Below, in pieces: positions 34,272 to 47,331 of a DNA stretch of 64,000 nt. A program made the position numbers and the translations under genes. A model generated the notes under the pieces. It ran no database searches, had not been told where the DNA came from, and saw only the letters and a list, made by a program, of their open reading frames with translations. How positions within the stretch are numbered: position 1 is the first letter of the stretch; each line of letters opens with the position of its first letter. This stretch comes from Alternaria dauci (taxonomy: Eukaryota > Ascomycota > Dothideomycetes > Pleosporales > Pleosporaceae): positions 434,001 to 498,000 of the forward strand of contig NC_091272.1 in NCBI RefSeq assembly GCF_042100115.1, in the 5' to 3' direction.

Positions 34272-35481
34272 CTAAGGAGCTGCTACATCAGGTTGTGAGG
34301 TCTGCCAGGACTCGCTGACCCGCTGCAGCCATTGTTTGCTCGCACCGAAAGCTGGATCCATCAAAAAATCATGCTCAGTGCCTTCAATGACTACGGGCCG
34401 GTACTTGTAGCTCGGACTCGGCATCCATGTGGCATTGAACCAATCTCTTCCTTTGTCACCAACCATTTGGTCGTGCTCGCCGTGAAAGCAGTCGATAGAC
34501 CAGACCTTATTGCTGCCTGCCAGTCGATCATCTTCGCTGATTGTTTTCGAAAGAAGCTGCACGGCATCGTCAAGATCCTTCCATTCGACAACAGGTGTAC
34601 TCCATGGAACAGAGCGCTTCAAGAACAGTTGGGCGTCCGCCGAAACACCGTCCACATTTTCGGCGAAGACAAACTTGGTGATGAGTTCTCGCAAGTCATC
34701 CACGACCTTGGGATCGTCGAGTGCGATATCTTGGAAAACGTCGCGAGGGCTGTCCTCCGGTCCTCCAGAGTCGACAGCTCCAGACACTGTGAGCGCAACA
34801 GGAGCTGTAGTAGGATCTGAGCGCGAAAGTGGTGCGGAAATCCCTTTCACGAATGCGCCACTTAAGCCGACCACTGGAACGATATTCTGGTTGACGAACT
34901 TACCAAGTGCGCCAAACTTTCCTATCCACGAAGCAGGAAGGAGCTCAGTGGCTTGTAGATGCGTCATCCTCGAGTGTGAGTAATGGACCCATGGGGCAAA
35001 GAAAGCTGCGTATGGATGATTGGGATTCAACAGATGTGGGTATGCGAGAATAAAGTTCATGAGGTAGATGTCGCCTCCACTATGGCTAGCAATCGAAACA
35101 TGCGAGATGTTCAAATGCGCCAGGAGCTTAGGGACCATTTCTGTAGCAATGAATTAGCCACCTTCATGGAAGAACATAGTTCACCGTACCCAGCCAGGTT
35201 TGTATACGCTTCTCGGGCTCAACAGCTTCACTACCGCCAACGCCAGGTCGGTCTGGGTGGATGATCCTGACATGGTGGGCCTTTGCTAATTGGTCCAAGG
35301 GTGCGTAACATAAGCGCTGACCGAAGAGAGCTCCACAGAATAAGACGACTGCTTTGCTGTCGGCGTCGCCAAAGTCGGAGTAAGACACATGGTACGGTTT
35401 GGGTTTGTTGGCTTCGGAGTCGGCGGGAACCACGAAACTGCGGTGAAACCTTCGATCGCAGATGAACTCGAGTGCTCCCAT
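34272..35481 (-). CDS. Alpha/beta-hydrolase fold protein
   Basis: Exons complement(34272..35140, 35190..35481) with a 49-nt intron encode 386 aa. The N-terminal part has AVVLFCGALFGQRLCYAPL (the oxyanion-loop region) and IIHPDRPGVGGSE. The nucleophile elbow is ASHSGGD, with Ser118 in the S-x-S-x-G form. FHGEHDQMV gives a likely catalytic acid, and EGTEHDFLMD near the C-terminus carries the likely His. This is a serine hydrolase of unknown substrate. Between the elbow and the acid lies a long insertion (about 150 residues), probably a lid domain. ATG 35481 is the first ATG in frame. It is tail-toward the start of the PLPBP gene with 224 bp between. Confidence 0.85.
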
Positions 35482-36392
35482 GTTGTTGGAATACGAAAAT
35501 TTTGATGGCAAGGATGGTTGTGATGTGTAAACGTAAGATGGATTTTACCAAAGCACCTCAGGCACATAAGCAGGTATGTTAGGCCACCCGACACGCCACA
35601 GGATGCTGCAGGTGTCATTGGACATTACTGTCCATGTCCTACCTCGAGGAGTATTTTCAATGCCATACCCATTGGCTAGGCTACGCTGTTGCGCAACACT
35701 TTGAGACATAGCCTATAGTCCTTGGAATCTTGCTCAGAGCTGACGCGTAATCTGGAGTCTTTAAATGCAACAGCCGTGACTGAGGCTGCAGACGCTCTTT
35801 CTGTTGGCACCAAGCGTGTTTATTGGGAACGAATAGCGTGAGACGAAAGACTCACGAAAACGAGATGCATACTTCACAACAGGGCGGTAACGAAGCCACC
35901 GTGGAATATTCGAGGGATCGCTGATGCGGGTGGAAGAAAGCAGCCATGGGCAAGGAAACCCTACGGAAACAACACCCGACTTGTCGCCCCACATGGCAAG
36001 TAACGTCCCGCAGAACCGCCTCCACGTCCAAATCTCTCATCACTCCAACAAACAGCAAACACGGATTCGATCCAGTTGAAGAGGATGGAATGCAATCTAA
36101 TACCTACTTGGAGGCTAGAGACACCCGGCTAAGCCATCTAGTACCTGCAGGAGTTCTGGGGCACTACTTCAGACAGATTGCTTTATATGGCCAAGCCCCT
36201 GTTTACCCCGGATACACCCATGACGCCCCGTGAGGTTTTATATGAATGTGAACCTCTAGAAATGAAGTCATGTGCAATTCGGAGAGGGGCGGTGGTGAAT
36301 CGCAATGTATAAAGATGTGGTTTCCGGAGGTAAGTGCTTACTGGCGCGGTCGTCCTTGCCTACTCTAGCACTTGTCGACGGCCTATCCCACG
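35482..36392. other. Intergenic, divergent promoters
   Basis: A 911-bp gap. The longest frame (35946-36233, plus, 95 codons) has no motif and no codon pattern that sets it apart. I do not call it. The region should hold the promoters of the hydrolase and the aldose epimerase. Confidence 0.4.
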
Positions 36393-37739
36393 ATGAGGTA
36401 CCTTCCTGCTCTTCTTGCAGTTTCAGCAGCGCGAGTCGCGCTTGCCCACCCAGGGTCTCCGCATCCAGATGCCCAAGGGAGGTACACGATTGAGGCAGAA
36501 GGGATCAGAGCGCAGTTCATTCCATACGCTGCTACCCTCACCAACCTCTTCGTCAGAGGTAGATTTTAATCAAGGTGGAGGATAGCGTCTGCTGACATGA
36601 CTACAGATCCGGCGGGCCAAGAGCTAGACATCGTTCTGGGCTACGACAACACCTCTTACTACCGTGAGCTTGCCGTCGCACGCTTGACCCAGCATCGCCT
36701 AACACATCACAGCCGTTGACCCCGGACATCCCGTGTACAATGCAATCCCTGGACGCTACGTCAACCGCATTGGCAATGGCGAATACACCATCGACAACGT
36801 TACCTACCACACAGAAAAGAACGATGGCCCAAACACGCTCCACAGCGGCACCAACAACTGGTCCTTCAGAGTGTGGAACGTTAGCGCCGTGACCAACTCG
36901 TCAATCACCTTCTCCATCAGCGACGCATCCAACTCTTCTCTTGGTATGATCGGGCGCGTCGATGCCAGCGTCACGTACTCGGTCTCGAAGAACAAGTGGC
37001 ACATCTCCATGGACGCCACGTCTTCAGAGGCAAGAACTCCTCTGATGCTGACGCAGCACACCTATTTCCAGCTTGATGCTTTCAAACGACCCGACAACCG
37101 CACGATCTGGAACCACACGGTGTACATGCCAGAGGCTAAGCGAGCCCTTGTTGCTGATGCAAACGCCCTTCCTACCGGCGAGATTGCGCAGATCCCCGCA
37201 GGAGCCATTGACGACTGTAGGCAATTTCCCTACAGGGCGTACGTGAAACGGGTGCTGATTTATGTCTAGTCTGGTCGGCGCCGCATGAACTCGGATTTGC
37301 ATCAGGCAATGCCGAGTTTGAGAACCACTGCGGCAACGGATGCCACGGCTACAACGGCGCTTGGGCATTCAACGAGAGCAGGAACAAGAGCGCAGCTGTA
37401 CTGACACTATCGAGCGCATACAGCGGCATCGAGGCCAAATTGACGACGAACCAAGATGCGGTAGTCCTGTACACCTGCAATTGGAACGACGGAAAAAGCG
37501 AGTTCAAGAGCACTCAGGGCGTCGCAGGTCAAGACAAGCTGATCCCGCGCGACGGCTGCATTGCTATTGAAGCCCAAGACTACGTTGATGGCATCAACCA
37601 GTAAGTGCATGGTGACGTCGTGCAAGGCTGCAAGCTAATATTGTTGAACAGTCCGGAGTGGGGGCGCCTCGACAAGCAGATATCCGGCCCTGGAGACAAG
37701 TACCACTGGGAGTCGTCGTGGGAGTTTGGGACCATCTGA
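36393..37739 (+). CDS. Secreted aldose 1-epimerase (mutarotase)
   Basis: Five exons, 36393..36558, 36607..36663, 36713..37216, 37270..37600 and 37652..37739 (introns 48-53 nt), give 381 aa. The first 18 residues (MRYLPALLAVSAARVALA) form a signal peptide. The galactose-mutarotase fold shows in GQELDIVLGYDN, then the sugar-binding NAIPGRYVNRIGNGEYTI, then NTLHSG with its catalytic-site His, LTQHTYFQLDAF, and GCIAIEAQDYVDGIN, which supplies the likely catalytic Glu. Many NxS/T sites suggest N-glycosylation. The enzyme interconverts alpha and beta anomers of aldoses; a secreted form probably acts on sugars outside the cell. All joins keep conserved sequence, so the model is firm. Confidence 0.93.
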
Positions 37740-38740
37740 CATGAGATGGGGTTTGAGTTTGCGAGGGGAGAAAAGGGCTAGCTAGCTGTGTGAGAGCAGA
37801 CGTAGTAAGCAGAATGTTATGCAACCCGTTGACCCACGGCCAACTGTCTATACCTGGAGCCCCGCATTTGGGCGGGGTGGGTGCTCGCGTGTCGCCCAAC
37901 TGGTGCGAACATGTCCACCATGGGGACACAGTCAGCTGGAGAGCAAATGGCCAGCATGGGTGTGCTGTAGCGGTGCGATAGTGAAGCGACAGTGTTGGCG
38001 GGCTTGGACAGGGCGGGCGGGAATAGCGATCTGGTTCCTGGTATTGATATCGTGGCGGCGCGGGCTAAGCGGCACAAGCTCCAGGACCTAGCTGCATGGC
38101 ACATGGCTGCATATGTATAGGGCCCAGATGTCGCCAGCCTGTTTGCCGTCTTACCTCCCTATACAGCTCCCACGGCTGGCAGTGCGGTGTGAATGACTAC
38201 ATGGTGAGCTGACGAGCCCAAAGTCGGCAGACTGCTCTTGAAGCCTGATAGTATATCCCTCGCCCCGCCCATTCGGCCCTACGACTACCTCATACGCAAC
38301 ATTCATTTGCGATCGACGGCCTGGCTGGCTGCCAAGAAACGACATCATTCAGGATTCGCTCTTCAACACCAGCACCGAGCGACGTCGTCTCCTCGCCGCC
38401 TGCACCTCACTGCTGCGCTGCCCATGCGCCCCGTTTGTCGACCGCGACTGCCGCCTCCTTCTGATCGCATTTCCTGAGACGCGTCGAGGAGAGGGCCACC
38501 CACGCCCACGTCCGCCCAGCATCCATGTCCTTGTGACACTGTGCTATCTCTCTCCCACCCGGATTCGCTCACCACCTCACTGTCGCTAGTCCTCGCGATA
38601 ACGACGTGATCCCTGCCCGCACAGACATCGTCACTGCACTTGGGCATCGACGGGCTGCCTTGCTACCAGCCCGGCGCGATCCGCCTTGGACGTAAACATC
38701 CGTAACCTAATTCCTTCCATCCATCCTACCAACCCTCACC
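37740..38740. other. Intergenic upstream of Sip5 gene
   Basis: A 1001-bp gap. Short frames on both strands have no motif. The right half is C-rich (CACC, CCGCC) and looks like the promoter and 5' UTR of the Sip5-like gene. No RNA gene or repeat was found. Confidence 0.4.
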
Positions 38741-41409
38741 ATGGGAAACTCGCAGGGCAGAGAGTCGCAGCCAGAGCGGAGAGGCCACGCCCGCCGCTCG
38801 AGTGCACACCAGCCCACCTCGCCATCGGCTGCCGGTCCCGCTGCATCGACACACGACCGACCGGGGAACAGTCCCTATGCCAACTCGCGGAGGGACAGAG
38901 GCAGCAGGCCAGACCTGTCGTTCCTCGGCATACGCACGGGGGACAATGCCGAACGCGACCCCGCCCTCGAACCGCGGCGAGAGACAAAGGCGGAGCGCGA
39001 GGCCCGCAAGCTGGAGAAGGATCGCATACTCAGGGCACAAGAGCGTGAGCGGAGCCTGAAAGAGGAAGGTGTCGACGGAGGGTACCTGGTCACGCTCGGA
39101 GTCTACACGGGACCAGAAGACTTCAGCAAGCCCATGGTGCGGCAACTACAGGTACGCTGCCCAGCTGACATACAGCAACACCAACTAATGTATACCAGAT
39201 CGAGCGCCGACTGGCTCCCTTCTGGAGAGGTCTCGACGACCACGAAGACACTTGGACTGAGCATCAGCTCGTCGAAGTCGTCAACGGCCGCCCGCTGCCC
39301 GCTGCAGACGATATCCCTCCCGAAGAACCACCTCGCACGACCACAAACAACCACCTCAGCACGGCATGGAACCCCCGCAGCTCAGAGCCCAGTCTCAACA
39401 GGCTGACGGTGCCCATGGGCGCTCGATCCATGTCACAGGAACCAGAGCGTGGAGGTGGCCTCTCCCCGTCGAACCCTACCTTCTCCCTCCCCTCGCCTGC
39501 ATCTCCCATCGCGAACAACTCCTCTTCCTCGCCATTCTTCCGTGGACGCGCCAAGACACTCGCCTCCCTCGCGACCGGTTCCCGCAACGCTTCGCAGTCT
39601 GACATGGCCCCACAAGAACTACAACTGCCCAAAGACCCGTACGTTAATGGCCAACGGATCGAGGCTTTTCTGTACAAGAACGCCTCCGAGTGTCCCATCT
39701 GTTTCATGTACTACCCGCCTCATCTGAACAGGACACGGTGTTGCGATCAGCCCATCTGCTCTGAATGCTTTGTTCAGATCAAGAGACCTGATCCGCATCC
39801 CCCAGAGCATCATGGAGACGCGGGCGCGGAGGGTGCGCAACCTGCCGAGCCAGAGGAAGAGATCCAGCTGGTATCAGAGCCAGCTGCGTGTCCCTATTGC
39901 ACACAAACCGAGTTTGGAGTGACCTACGAGCCGCCACCTTTTAGGAGAGGACTGGTTTACAACGGCCAGGGTCATAATGGTATGGGTAGCGCGACATCAG
40001 CAATGTCGTCCACTACGTCTCTGAACTCGCCTACTGCATCCGGACCCGGGCGCAGAAGGGCAACGTCGCTGGCAGTAACCGACAAGACTGTCGTCACGAC
40101 CGACATGGTGCGGCCCGACTGGGCGAAGAAGCTGGCCGATGCAAAATCGCATGCTCTGCGCAGGGCTGCCGCTGCCACAGCTCTGCATAATGCGGCCTAC
40201 ATGATGGGAAACCTCCCACAAGGAGAGAGTCGGTTCGGCCTGGGAAGACGAAGAAGAATATTCACCAGCGATAGTGCCGGTAGCAGTGGACAAGGAACGC
40301 CCCGGCGCGAAGGCGAGAGCTCATCTGGCCAGCCAGGAGGTCCGAGCGACCTGTTTCCCAACCGCATTAGCTCGAGGAGAGGCAACAGGATCGATGATCT
40401 TGAGGAGCTCATGATGATGGAAGCTATACGTCTGAGTTTGGCAGCCGAGGAAGAGCGCAAGAGGAGAGACGAAAAGGACGCTGCTAAAGAAGCCAAGAAG
40501 GAGGGCAAGAAAAAGGCAAAGGAAATCAAGAAAGTCGTCAAGGCCCAACGCAACATTGGCAGTGGCTTTCACCCAATAGAGATTGACGGAATGGATGAGA
40601 CAGAAGCGGGTAGCTCCTCTGCAGCCGGTAAAGGCAAAGGAGTCGATCGGTCTGGTGGCGCCGGCGGTGTCAATCCCATGTCAGAACCGACATCGACTCT
40701 CAACGCTCCTTTTACCAAGGACGACCCGCAAAAGCACCTCGAAGCTAGTCGCGCGCAGATTCAACGAGAGACGTCCGACTCTAGCAGCCCCGCTGGTCAT
40801 TTCAATCCTGATAGTAGCAGCGAACAGCCACAACACCGCTCCGTCCTCCGCAACATCTCCAATGCGTCATCATCCTCATCATCGTTTGCAGAGTCCTACC
40901 AGAACTCATTACAACACCAAGAACATCACAGCAACCTTGCACCTGGATCAAACTACGGACCTAGCTCGAATGCGTCGGGGGTTAGTTTGGGCCAGGGCGA
41001 GACTGATACGCCGCCGCAGGACACGACCAACATGGAGCCCATGTTCAACTTCCAAAGTCTGGCAAAGGCGATTACGCCCGAGGATGAGGACAAGAGTGGT
41101 CAGGCGCAGTTTATCGAGGATGTTGGGGAGACGACGAGGACGGAAGAGAAGTCCGCTGTAAATGGCAAAGCGTCTGAAGAGTCCAGTGGTGTCGAGGGCC
41201 AGAGTCAGACCTCCGACCCGCTAACGGAGAGTACAATGACGCTCAAGCCAAAAGAGGAGACATCAAAAGCGGGTACTGACGACGAGATCAGCCCAGCGCC
41301 GCATGTTCAACTTGTGTCGGACGAACACGGCCATGCTTCAAACTTTGACCAGAAGCACATTGGCGAAGTAAGCATGATGCATGAGCTGAATCATCAGGCT
41401 ACGCAGTAG
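38741..41409 (+). CDS. SIP5: Sip5-like RING-containing protein
   Basis: Exons 38741..39151 and 39199..41409 (47-nt intron) give 873 aa. It starts MGNSQG, a possible N-myristoylation signal. After a charged region ([20 protein letters not shown]) comes the Sip5 block [20 protein letters not shown] and, across the junction, [20 protein letters not shown]. The zinc-binding unit is [20 protein letters not shown] at about residue 300, followed by PICSECF and, after an acidic insert, CPYC. Downstream is a Lys-rich helix ([16 protein letters not shown]) and a long disordered Ser/Gln/Glu tail. Yeast Sip5 links the Snf1 kinase to the Reg1/Glc7 phosphatase in glucose signalling; the role here is inferred from family. 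Confidence 0.88.
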
Positions 41410-42103
41410 ACTCTTTGGTTCCTCGTATACAGCACCAACAACAATCCTTTTTTTCTCTTACATTGTATGCATTCTGATCGGTGTTGAACAATGGCGCTAG
41501 GGAGCACAGCGATGAAAGCATGCATCTCGTAGGCGAGACATATTTTCTTTTATTGACAGACAATCGTTAAACTTGTTCATATCGTTATCTCTCGGGGTTC
41601 CATGGGCTTGGGCGTGAGGGGTTCTTGTGGGTGGGTGCGGGGGATGAAATTGCTATTGGTGTGGTGAGGTGAGGTCTCACCGCTAGAATCACAGACAGAG
41701 AATGAATGTGTATCTCCCTACAAGTATGAATCACTTTGCGCGCAGTGAGCATGATGACATGTCTGGATTTTGGAGTATCACGTATCATGCATGTATTGTG
41801 AATATATAGTTTGAAATTGGACTTTTCCATAGCAACGGCCTGCGTATGCTCTTCGGTACTCCTCATCACGTGCACACTGTTTGTAATATGTACTGCAGCA
41901 CCGTGTATGCTGCCACCCTGCTGTCGTATCTGCACGCCCTCGCAATGCCCATATCCATATCCTTTGTACTCCGTGTCCCAAAACGCCGTGGTATCATGCC
42001 ATTGCTTCGTAAAAGTCGTTATATCGTTGTTCCCTCCTCTTCCTCCTCTTGGGGACTAAACACCATCCTCGTCCTACTCTTATTTGTTCAACCTATACAG
42101 CCC
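41410..42103. other. Intergenic, convergent 3' ends
   Basis: A 694-bp gap after the Sip5 stop. A+T-rich, with runs such as TTTTTTTCTCTT at about 41448, consistent with a 3' UTR. Frames here are short and without motif. Confidence 0.4.
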
Positions 42104-42325
42104 CTAGTACATCAATCCCCTGATATCCGTATACGCCAACTGCTGCAGCGCGGCACTCGACTGGCAGCATCTGGAAAAGTATATGCTGACTAGGTCCATG
42201 GTTGTGCGGATAATGGCGTGTGGCTTGCCTGGGTGGAGGAGGTCGAGGAGTGTGAGGGCCCAGCAGCCTATTTGGACGATGAGGAGGAAGGCTATGCAGA
42301 GGCGGAAGGAGGATTCTTTGCCCAT
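42104..42325 (-). CDS. Small hypothetical protein with one membrane segment
   Basis: An ATG-started frame of 73 aa. It begins MGKESSFRLCIAFLLIVQIG with a hydrophobic helix at about residues 8-27, and ends in a polar stretch with paired cysteines (SRCCQSS). I recognise no family. The helix directly after a short basic start would fit a signal peptide or a signal anchor. In the same frame the sequence stays open upstream to about 42475, but with no ATG. It could be a real small gene or a chance frame. Confidence 0.35.
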   Translation of the reverse strand: MGKESSFRLCIAFLLIVQIGCWALTLLDLLHPGKPHAIIRTTMDLVSIYFSRCCQSSAALQQLAYTDIRGLMY

Positions 42326-44255
42326 GGTCGAGGATTTTGTGGTGGAGTGGGGTATGGATGTTTGTTGTAGTAGTGGTGGTAGTGGGGTGTGGGGGCTCGT
42401 TGGTGAACGGTTCGTGATGTTCGTTGCGTTGTATCGTGTATCGTGATCGTGATTGTTGTTACCGTGAAGCTCCAAAGCTATCCCTCAAAGACAGGAATTG
42501 CGAAAAGACGTCGAGTGTGTCAGTTTTTGTGCAATGCGAGAACAGTGTGGTTATAGGAGCGGATGAGCAGAGAAAAAATAAACGAGGCTGGGTCTGTGTT
42601 ATTATTATGATTATCTTGTTGACCCCAGGGTCCATATGTATGCGTGAAGAAATAGTCGGTGTGGTGAGTTGGCAGAAGCGTGCATACGACTAGATTCCCA
42701 ATCTTAGTCTAGAACAAAACAATTGTCCCTTGCTGCAGTATGGGCAACAAGAGGAAAGAAAGCAGGACAAAGTGGTCTTTGTGTCACCTTTTGCGCGCAT
42801 TCTTCCGCGTCACGCGCTGTGGCAGTCACCACACCATGGCCTCGTTTTGCTGGAGCTGCTGGAGAGAATGCTCTCGTGATTCCCTCCCCCGCACGCGGAA
42901 GAGGCCAAAAATGGTGCTTGAATGTCGGTGTGTCCGTGTTATGTGATCTGCTCGGCTGTATCGTAGCTTCCTGTCAACATGCATAACCCACAGAAACTAG
43001 GCTGCAACGGGCTTAGACGCCCCTCGACACGGACATGTGAGCGGCTCTGAGCCGTCCGCAGCACTGGGCGACAGAGGTTGTGCCCCACGGTTATACCTGC
43101 CAGCGAGGCTGCACGCGGGCGGCGGATAGTTGCCCGGCTGTGCTTCGGAACTCCCTGAAATGATTGATTGGTTTTGGAGGTGGTATAGGCGCGCGCACTG
43201 TTTTTCTCCGGAAGGCGCAGTTCCCTGGACCCTGACCTCCTGCTCTCGTCCGTTTTGGGCATCTGGAGGCGGATACTTTCACTCTTAACATTATAACAGC
43301 TGGCAGCCTTCGGAGGTACTGCGGCGCGCTTTCCCATGGCGGTAGTGCTTGTCAGATGTCAACGCCCGGCCGAGCGGCAGCTACCTTACGAAGCTTTTCC
43401 TGGCAAACTCGGGGCCGCGCCCAGACCCCCCCACAGAGCTTGAAGTAATCAACCAAACTTGAAGACATTCCTGTACGAGGTTGACGGACGCTCTGACCTC
43501 ACGACTTCACGGCGACGCGCGTTACCTCCCCTAGACAAAATATCGTTGTTATAGCCTCCCTCGCTCTGTTTCCACTTGAAACGCTCTGGAGGTGTGCCCG
43601 TACGAACACCGAGTTCATCGGCAACGAGAAATGTACCAAAGAAGTGCCAAGCCTTTCTCTTTCGAGTTGGCAAGGCAGAGTGGAAAAGTGGGAACATGGA
43701 AATGCTGACGCAAAGGTTTCGAGCGCAAAGGGGTCGTAGTTCAAGGCAGCCGTGAAAGAAGTGCCGAGATTTGCTGAACAGAGCATCACGGTGCCAGAGT
43801 AGATGAGATAGCTTACGAAGAGCCGTGGGCATAGCGTCTGTGGTTCAATGCGAGGCAGACAGATGGTGGGTATCTGCGTTGGGGCTGCGTACAGATGGGA
43901 CTGTATATGAGAATGCTACGTTTCGCGTAAAGATGATGGCTATTCAATCGCAGAGAACAAACAGTTTCGAGCAAAGCAACGACATCAACGATATCATCAC
44001 CACCAAAGGTACGTCGCAGTCACATTGTTCCCGTTAGTTCAGCCCCGAGATAGCGTGTTCAGTTGTAGCTCGTAGGATTCAAGATTCTATCGTGTCCTGC
44101 CTTGTCTGGCTAGCGCCCTCATGCATGGTACAAGTCCAGACTACAGCCACAATTCACTCACAGGAGCACTATCTTCATGTCGAAGTTCCCCCGCATTCTT
44201 GCGTATTTCTTCTGTCTCTCAAGCATCCTTTGGTCCTGTCCTCTTCATTCTAACC
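42326..44255. other. Long intergenic region upstream of the Aim6-like gene
   Basis: A 1.9-kb gap. The largest frames (for example 43449-43832 minus) have no motif, start poorly and overlap rivals on the other strand. G+C-rich patches near 43020-43430 contrast with surrounding sequence. The stretch 43800-44255 probably holds the 5' UTR and promoter of the next gene. No RNA gene was recognised. Confidence 0.4.
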
Positions 44256-45613
44256 ATGGCGCAGCTCGTTGAGTTCAAGAAGTCAGATCTCCTGATAGAG
44301 GTCCTGCCGAGGTACACAGACAAGCCGTGCGACGAGAAGATCATGCGGAGGTTCCATGATGACGAGGACGAGACAGGGAGTCAAGTGTCCAGTGCAATAA
44401 GCCTTGCGGATCTGGAGATTCAAAAACAGTCAAATCAAGATCGTGCATCGCAAACTTGGTGGAGCAGGTTCGGCTGTTGTGGACGAAGACGCAAAGAAAC
44501 AGATGCCGAGCGAAGGGCACGGAAGAGGCGATGGTGCCATGGGTTTGGCATCAGCGTCGTCGTTCTAACGATCTTTGGTACTATCGCAGCGGGGTAAGAA
44601 GACTCAGTCTACACAGGGGAAGGATTATTCTAACATCAGCCAGTGTTTACATAGCCTTTGTGTCCATACTGATACGGCGACTCGCTCCTTCTCCTGGGCG
44701 CAACGGCCTCCAGCATATTGTCGACATCTGGGAAGAACCAAGTGCAGGCGTAGCCTTCCAATACGACTGGAGAGACGACTTTAGCCGCGATATCGTGCCG
44801 AAGAACTGCCACTCCCACAATGACTACTGGCGCGCTGTCCCCTTGTATGCGGCGCTCGCAGTAGGGTGTACAAGCATCGAAGCAGATATTTGGCTGACAG
44901 AGGACGACGAACTGCTAGTCAGTCACTCTTGGGAGTCTGCAACCAAGAACCGGACTCTAGAGAGCTTATACCTCGACCCCCTGATGAACATTCTCGAGCA
45001 AAGAAACGCAACAACAGCGGACTCGCAAGACAAGAGGACGGGCGTCTTCGACATGGACCCAACCACAACCACAGTCCTGCTCATCGACTTCAAATCCGAC
45101 GGCGCAGCAACATGGCCAGTCCTACTATCCCAACTCGCTCCCCTCCGCGAGAAGAAGTGGTTGACATACTACGATGGCGAGACTCTCCATCAGGGACCCC
45201 TCACCATCGTCGGCACGGGAAACACTCCCTTTAACCTCATCCAAGCCGCCACAACGGACCGCTACATCTTTTTCGATGCTCCCCTCCTCTCCATCTCAGA
45301 CGAGTACAACACTACAAACTCCTACTACGCATCCGCTGCCCTCGACAGCGCAGTGGGCAAGCTGTGGTTCACGACCTTGTCATCAGGACAGATTGAGAAG
45401 GTCAGAGAGCAGGTTGAAGTAGCTGATGCGAAGGGCTTGAAGAGCAGGTATTGGGGCACTCCGAATTGGCCAATTGGCAGGCGAGATGAGGCGTGGAAGG
45501 CGCTGATGGATGTGGGTGTTGGGGTGTTGAACGTGGATGATTTGGTTAGTGCGGCAATGTGGAACTGGGGATGGTGTGTTGTTGCTGGTATTGCGCTTTG
45601 TGGGAATAGCTAG
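44256..45613 (+). CDS. AIM6: Aim6-like membrane-anchored PLC-type phosphodiesterase
   Basis: Exons 44256..44593 and 44644..45613 (50-nt intron) give 435 aa. The cytosolic N-terminus (about 95 residues) ends in a very basic RRRKETDAERRARKRR, then one transmembrane helix, completed by the splice (GISVVVLTIFGTIAAG-VYIAFVSILI). The lumenal part is a PLC-like phosphodiesterase TIM barrel: NCHSHNDYWRAVPLYAAL (first active-site His), GCTSIEADIWLTEDDELLVSHSW (Glu/Asp metal ligands and second His), LLIDFKSDG, and RYWGTPNWP near the end. This matches the Altered Inheritance of Mitochondria 6 family. The substrate is not established. Several N-x-S/T sites lie on the lumenal side. Confidence 0.87.
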
Positions 45614-47331
45614 GATTTGTGTTTGTTGTTCACGGATAAGGATATACCCAAGGAAATGTTTTCTTCAAAACTCCCCAGTCACTTCGTCAAGCCCCGCTTT
45701 TCACGACAGCACGAGAGGTGAAAAGTCCATGGCTCGCAAGGGCGGGTACCGTACTATTGGAATCTGCCCAAGAAGTTGATTGATCTACGTCTTGCGCGAA
45801 GATCTTTGGAGACGTTCCACAATACTTGCGCAATGTTGTGCTCAGTGCTGTTCCCGCCCGCGGTCCAGAGAAAACGTCATCGATGGTGTTGATCGATGGC
45901 TGAAACTCGACGTGTGTAGGGTTACTTGCGTCAGAGTCCCAGTGCAACTCCCGCTTGCAGCCACGTCACGTCATCACCAGTGTACCGATCCGTCGTATCG
46001 ATCATGGTTTCAAACATCAACTCTAGAGCCCCAGCAACTCTGGGTGGCGACAGTTCTGGTTGGACCCTGGCGGTGGGTACATTTAGCCGTTGATCGCAAG
46101 AAGCTTTACCTCGGGATCTGCGAGATGTAAGAAAAGACCCATTTTTGCGTCCCTTAACAAACAGCTCCCAACTCAGCCCTCGAGCAAAAGGGCCAAAGAC
46201 GTCTGAATCGCTCCCAAGGCTCATGCCACCGCCACAGGGCTCGCAGCCATTCAACGGCCAAAGGTACCTGACATGTCGGCTACTTGTGGCTGAAACAGGC
46301 ACGGTACAAGCCTTGACAGGGGTAAGGGATTACGTGGACAAATTCTCGATTTGGGAAACCTCCACTTGGAATGCTCGGGGATAGGCGAGGATGCTGTGGA
46401 CCGGTAGCAGGCATACGCCGTCGCGTTTGAGGGCGCTGCACTGTAAAGAGGCGCGTTAGTTGCTTTTGCATCGGCTGAATTTGCTCAACAGTCGGCGGCG
46501 GATGTAATGTTCGTTTCCCGAGTTCTTTAACCGGCCATGCCCAGGTGGTTCTGCGACGCGATCGCGATGCTGCCCAGCTGACGGCAATTTTGCTCCGTTG
46601 AGCTCGAGGCGTATCGATACGCGTGTACCTGCATCTGCATCGGGTAATTTGGCCAGAACTGATCAACGGCAGGGTTGGCCGATCGGTTGAATCATGCCTC
46701 GTGTGGGTGAGTGAGGCTGGTGAAAACCAAACCCAAGTAGCCAGGGACCACGATGAACGGCCATGAAGAAAACACGCCTGCACCAAACGTCGTCGATCCA
46801 CGCTCATAACGGTCATTAGACGGCCGGCCTGGCAGTTTTATGTGCAGCCAGCGGTGGCGATATCTTCCTTCGGTGATTCGTTGTGGCGACCGGCTAGCGG
46901 TTTCAGTAGCATGTGGCTTTCGCACTAGCCCCTCCCTGCATACCACTAGCCATGGCCTGGGGACCGGCGCGCGGCGTTCTTCAAAGTAACTCCTTGCATT
47001 GCTACTTTTCTTCACTCGCTCTTTCACCCTGACTTTTCTGCTGTTGTGTCCGCGAGAGCCCCTTCGCTCGTTTCCCCATCTCGTTGTTTCCTTGAATCCC
47101 CCCGAGAATCGACGGCAGGCCTTCGTTGAATCACTGTCGTTTTATGCATCTCCACTGTACCACTCGTTCAAACGGCTCCTGAAAAGGAAGTGCTCGACGC
47201 ACGCTCTCCGCCAGCTTCTTTTTCGCAAAAGACTCCGGGATCTGCATCCCATTTACAATATTCACAATACCCCGCCTGCGCGTTCGCAGTAACGATACGG
47301 CTCCTACGAACAACCACTAGATTTCTTTTAC
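45614..47331. other. Intergenic and long 5' region of the MscS-type gene
   Basis: A 1.7-kb gap. Open frames (to 178 codons at 46280-46816, minus) have no motif and an Arg/Ser/Pro composition typical of chance frames. The stretch from about 47000 is pyrimidine-rich (CTTCACTCGCTCTTTCACCC), typical of a fungal transcription start region, followed by a long 5' UTR. Confidence 0.4.

Noticed and set aside
43449..43832. 127-codon minus-strand frame in the gap before the Aim6-like gene
   Set aside because: No recognisable domain, weak composition, and no supporting exons.
46280..46816. 178-codon minus-strand frame upstream of the MscS-type gene
   Set aside because: No motif, Arg/Ser/Pro-rich composition typical of a chance frame, and competing frames on the other strand.
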